The notes under the pieces: generated by a model
Database searches by the model: none
What the model was told of the DNA's origin: nothing
Seen by the model: only the letters and a program-made list of their open reading frames with translations
In this document: positions 4,015-5,029 of the stretch, piece after piece
Layout of the letters: every line of letters starts with the position of its first letter
Position numbering within the stretch: position 1 is the stretch's first letter
Made by a program: the position numbers and the translations under genes
Assembly (NCBI GenBank): GCA_018899795.1
Contig: JAHIHJ010000184.1
Location: forward strand, 1 to 5,029
Length of the DNA: 5,029 nt
Source of the DNA: Methanobacteriota archaeon
Lineage (GTDB): Archaea; Halobacteriota; Methanosarcinia; Methanosarcinales; Methanoperedenaceae
Direction: 5' to 3'

Positions 4015-5029
4015 CAAACCGCGTTTTACCGACTCCTCAAAAGTCATGCCTTCAGTTTTTTGACTATAAGCCGCTGATGTGGAAGCCGCTGACGCATACG
4101 TTCCAGTCCATTTATAGTAAGAAACAACATTTCCATAATCATATCTACCATCCCCTCTTAATGCATACCTTGGATGGAAAGTTCTCATAAGTCCACCAGG
4201 TTTACTTTCCCAATCGTAGCCATGTGGATGGTCGTCCCCCGGTTTTCTTACTGAACCATGTGTGTAATAATCAGGATTTAGAGGATTAGCCCATAAATCA
4301 ACAACGCTATTGCTTTCAGTTGCTCCAGTTCGCGTATATGTCATTGCACCGGCATATCTTGAAGGATTATTTCCATAAAAGTTATCAAACGCAGTTAGCT
4401 TATTCGAATTATACCATGGATTTCCAGGGGATGGAGGCCAGAAGTACCTACCTAAATCTATGCGTCCTCCAGACCAACTTATGCAGTTATAAGCATCTGA
4501 GGCTGCCGCCGACTTAATAGCATCGTCAGCTTTAAGATTTGGGAAGGAACTCATAATGTTGCTATTATCAAGTTTCATATACAGATCAGCTGTCCCTGTT
4601 GGATTTGAGGAACTGTAACTCGAAACCAGGGCATATTTAATATCTGGTGAAAACTGGTTTTTCACTCTTGAAGCAAGACCCCAATAAAAATCCCCGGTTC
4701 CAGCATAGTCATCGTTGGATGCTCTTATTTTGCCTGGCGAAGAACTGCTGTCTACTAACCACAGTCGACTATCACCTGTAAGTTGGGATGTAAAGTAATT
4801 CAATGTTCCTGTCTTGTAGAGACCGCCGATATTTATATTTGTTCCTGCTAATGCAACATTTGAAGCATACAAGGAACCATCTTTATATAAATCTGAAGTC
4901 CCGGGGGAACTGGAACTATATGATCTTAGCAGCAGATAATACGTGCCAGTACTTGGGATAGTAGCACTTATTTTTGATTGCCATCCGTTTCCCCAGTCAT
5001 CATTCGACCATGAACCACCATTGACCGGA
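3577..5029 (-). CDS. Large multi-domain extracellular protein, 5' end outside the window
   Basis: The reading frame is open from the right edge to TGA at 3577 (483 residues seen); the TTG at 4872 is internal. Residues below count from the window edge. Two beta-rich repeats are visible, SNDD at 8-11 and 104-107 and SYSSS...DLY at 36-48 and 137-150, a period of about 100 residues. They resemble secreted prepeptidase-C-like sandwiches. Residues 175-305 contain YNCISW (C182), THGSVRK (H257), HPHG, WESKPGG (273-279), FHPR (H285) and YDYG. The order Cys, then His in H-S/A-V, then WESK-G, resembles uncharacterised papain- or NlpC/P60-like domains (DUF7689 type, from memory). Peptidase or amidase activity is thus possible but unproven. 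The last 145 residues are the helical module shared with the downstream lipoprotein. A signal peptide would lie outside the window. Codons are A/T-rich with many Ser, Tyr and Gly, as in archaeal surface proteins. Confidence 0.85.
   Translation of the reverse strand, partial: PVNGGSWSNDDWGNGWQSKISATIPSTGTYYLLLRSYSSSSPGTSDLYKDGSLYASNVALAGTNINIGGLYKTGTLNYFTSQLTGDSRLWLVDSSSSPGKIRASNDDYAGTGDFYWGLASRVKNQFSPDIKYALVSSYSSSNPTGTADLYMKLDNSNIMSSFPNLKADDAIKSAAASDAYNCISWSGGRIDLGRYFWPPSPGNPWYNSNKLTAFDNFYGNNPSRYAGAMTYTRTGATESNSVVDLWANPLNPDYYTHGSVRKPGDDHPHGYDWESKPGGLMRTFHPRYALRGDGRYDYGNVVSYYKWTGTYASAASTSAAYSQKTEGMTFEESVKRGLTVIEKVELSKEEQTKQSNLIDKIPEKVKQEFDTKYRAWKETWNDPNLIIHSNPRMYTQSDHYKEFLSYSKEQGKVIWPLLFQKYEQGDGLVKEALIDLTYTEHGYILDEIRQESTKERYNAQGAYLAPSEDANIMRYIKKLSASE

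Noticed and set aside
2515..4517. Plus-strand open frames opposite the surface-protein genes
   Set aside because: They mirror the paralogous minus-strand modules and have no signals of their own.
4870..4872. TTG as the true start of the large surface protein
   Set aside because: The same frame stays open to the window edge with a matching beta-domain repeat, so the start lies outside.

Overview
The window looks archaeal and most resembles the Methanosarcinales (methanogens and ANME-2d-type methane oxidisers). Evidence seen directly: a tRNA gene without an encoded CCA and ending in an oligo-T stop; A/T-rich TATA-like boxes about 26-28 bases before RNA or protein starts; genes without Shine-Dalgarno sites that appear leaderless; and a lipobox surface protein. 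The lineage is an inference, because no marker gene is present.

Bases 1-260 contain no protein gene. They hold two near-identical 55-base elements (22-76 and 168-222), each closed by a 10-bp inverted repeat. The two outermost base pairs of the stem differ between copies but stay paired. On the minus strand each element follows a TATA-like box at nearly the same distance and is followed by a pyrimidine-rich tail. This pair of possible small-RNA genes is the most intriguing object here. Next comes tRNA-Val(GAC) on the minus strand (297-370), divergent from a small plus-strand gene of unknown function (454-753).

That small gene converges on, and overlaps by 18 bases, a minus-strand two-gene unit: a small membrane protein (1551-1931) followed after 2 bases by a lipoate-protein-ligase-family enzyme (736-1548). 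The unit seems to start from a TATA box near 1961 and to be insulated from upstream genes by a hairpin plus T-run (1981-2020).

Bases 2129-5029 are a minus-strand cell-surface block. The first gene, cut by the right window edge, encodes a large extracellular protein with two beta-domain repeats, a Cys/His region resembling papain-like peptidases, and a C-terminal helical module (3577-5029). After a terminator comes a lipoprotein with a different N-terminal domain but the same C-terminal module (2493-3515), about 72% identical in protein and with exact DNA matches of 35 and 41 bases. Overlapping its stop codon is a broken fragment of a third surface protein (2129-2496) with a one-base frameshift. 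The block looks like a site of gene duplication, module swapping and decay; the genes probably act at the cell envelope, but their function is unknown.
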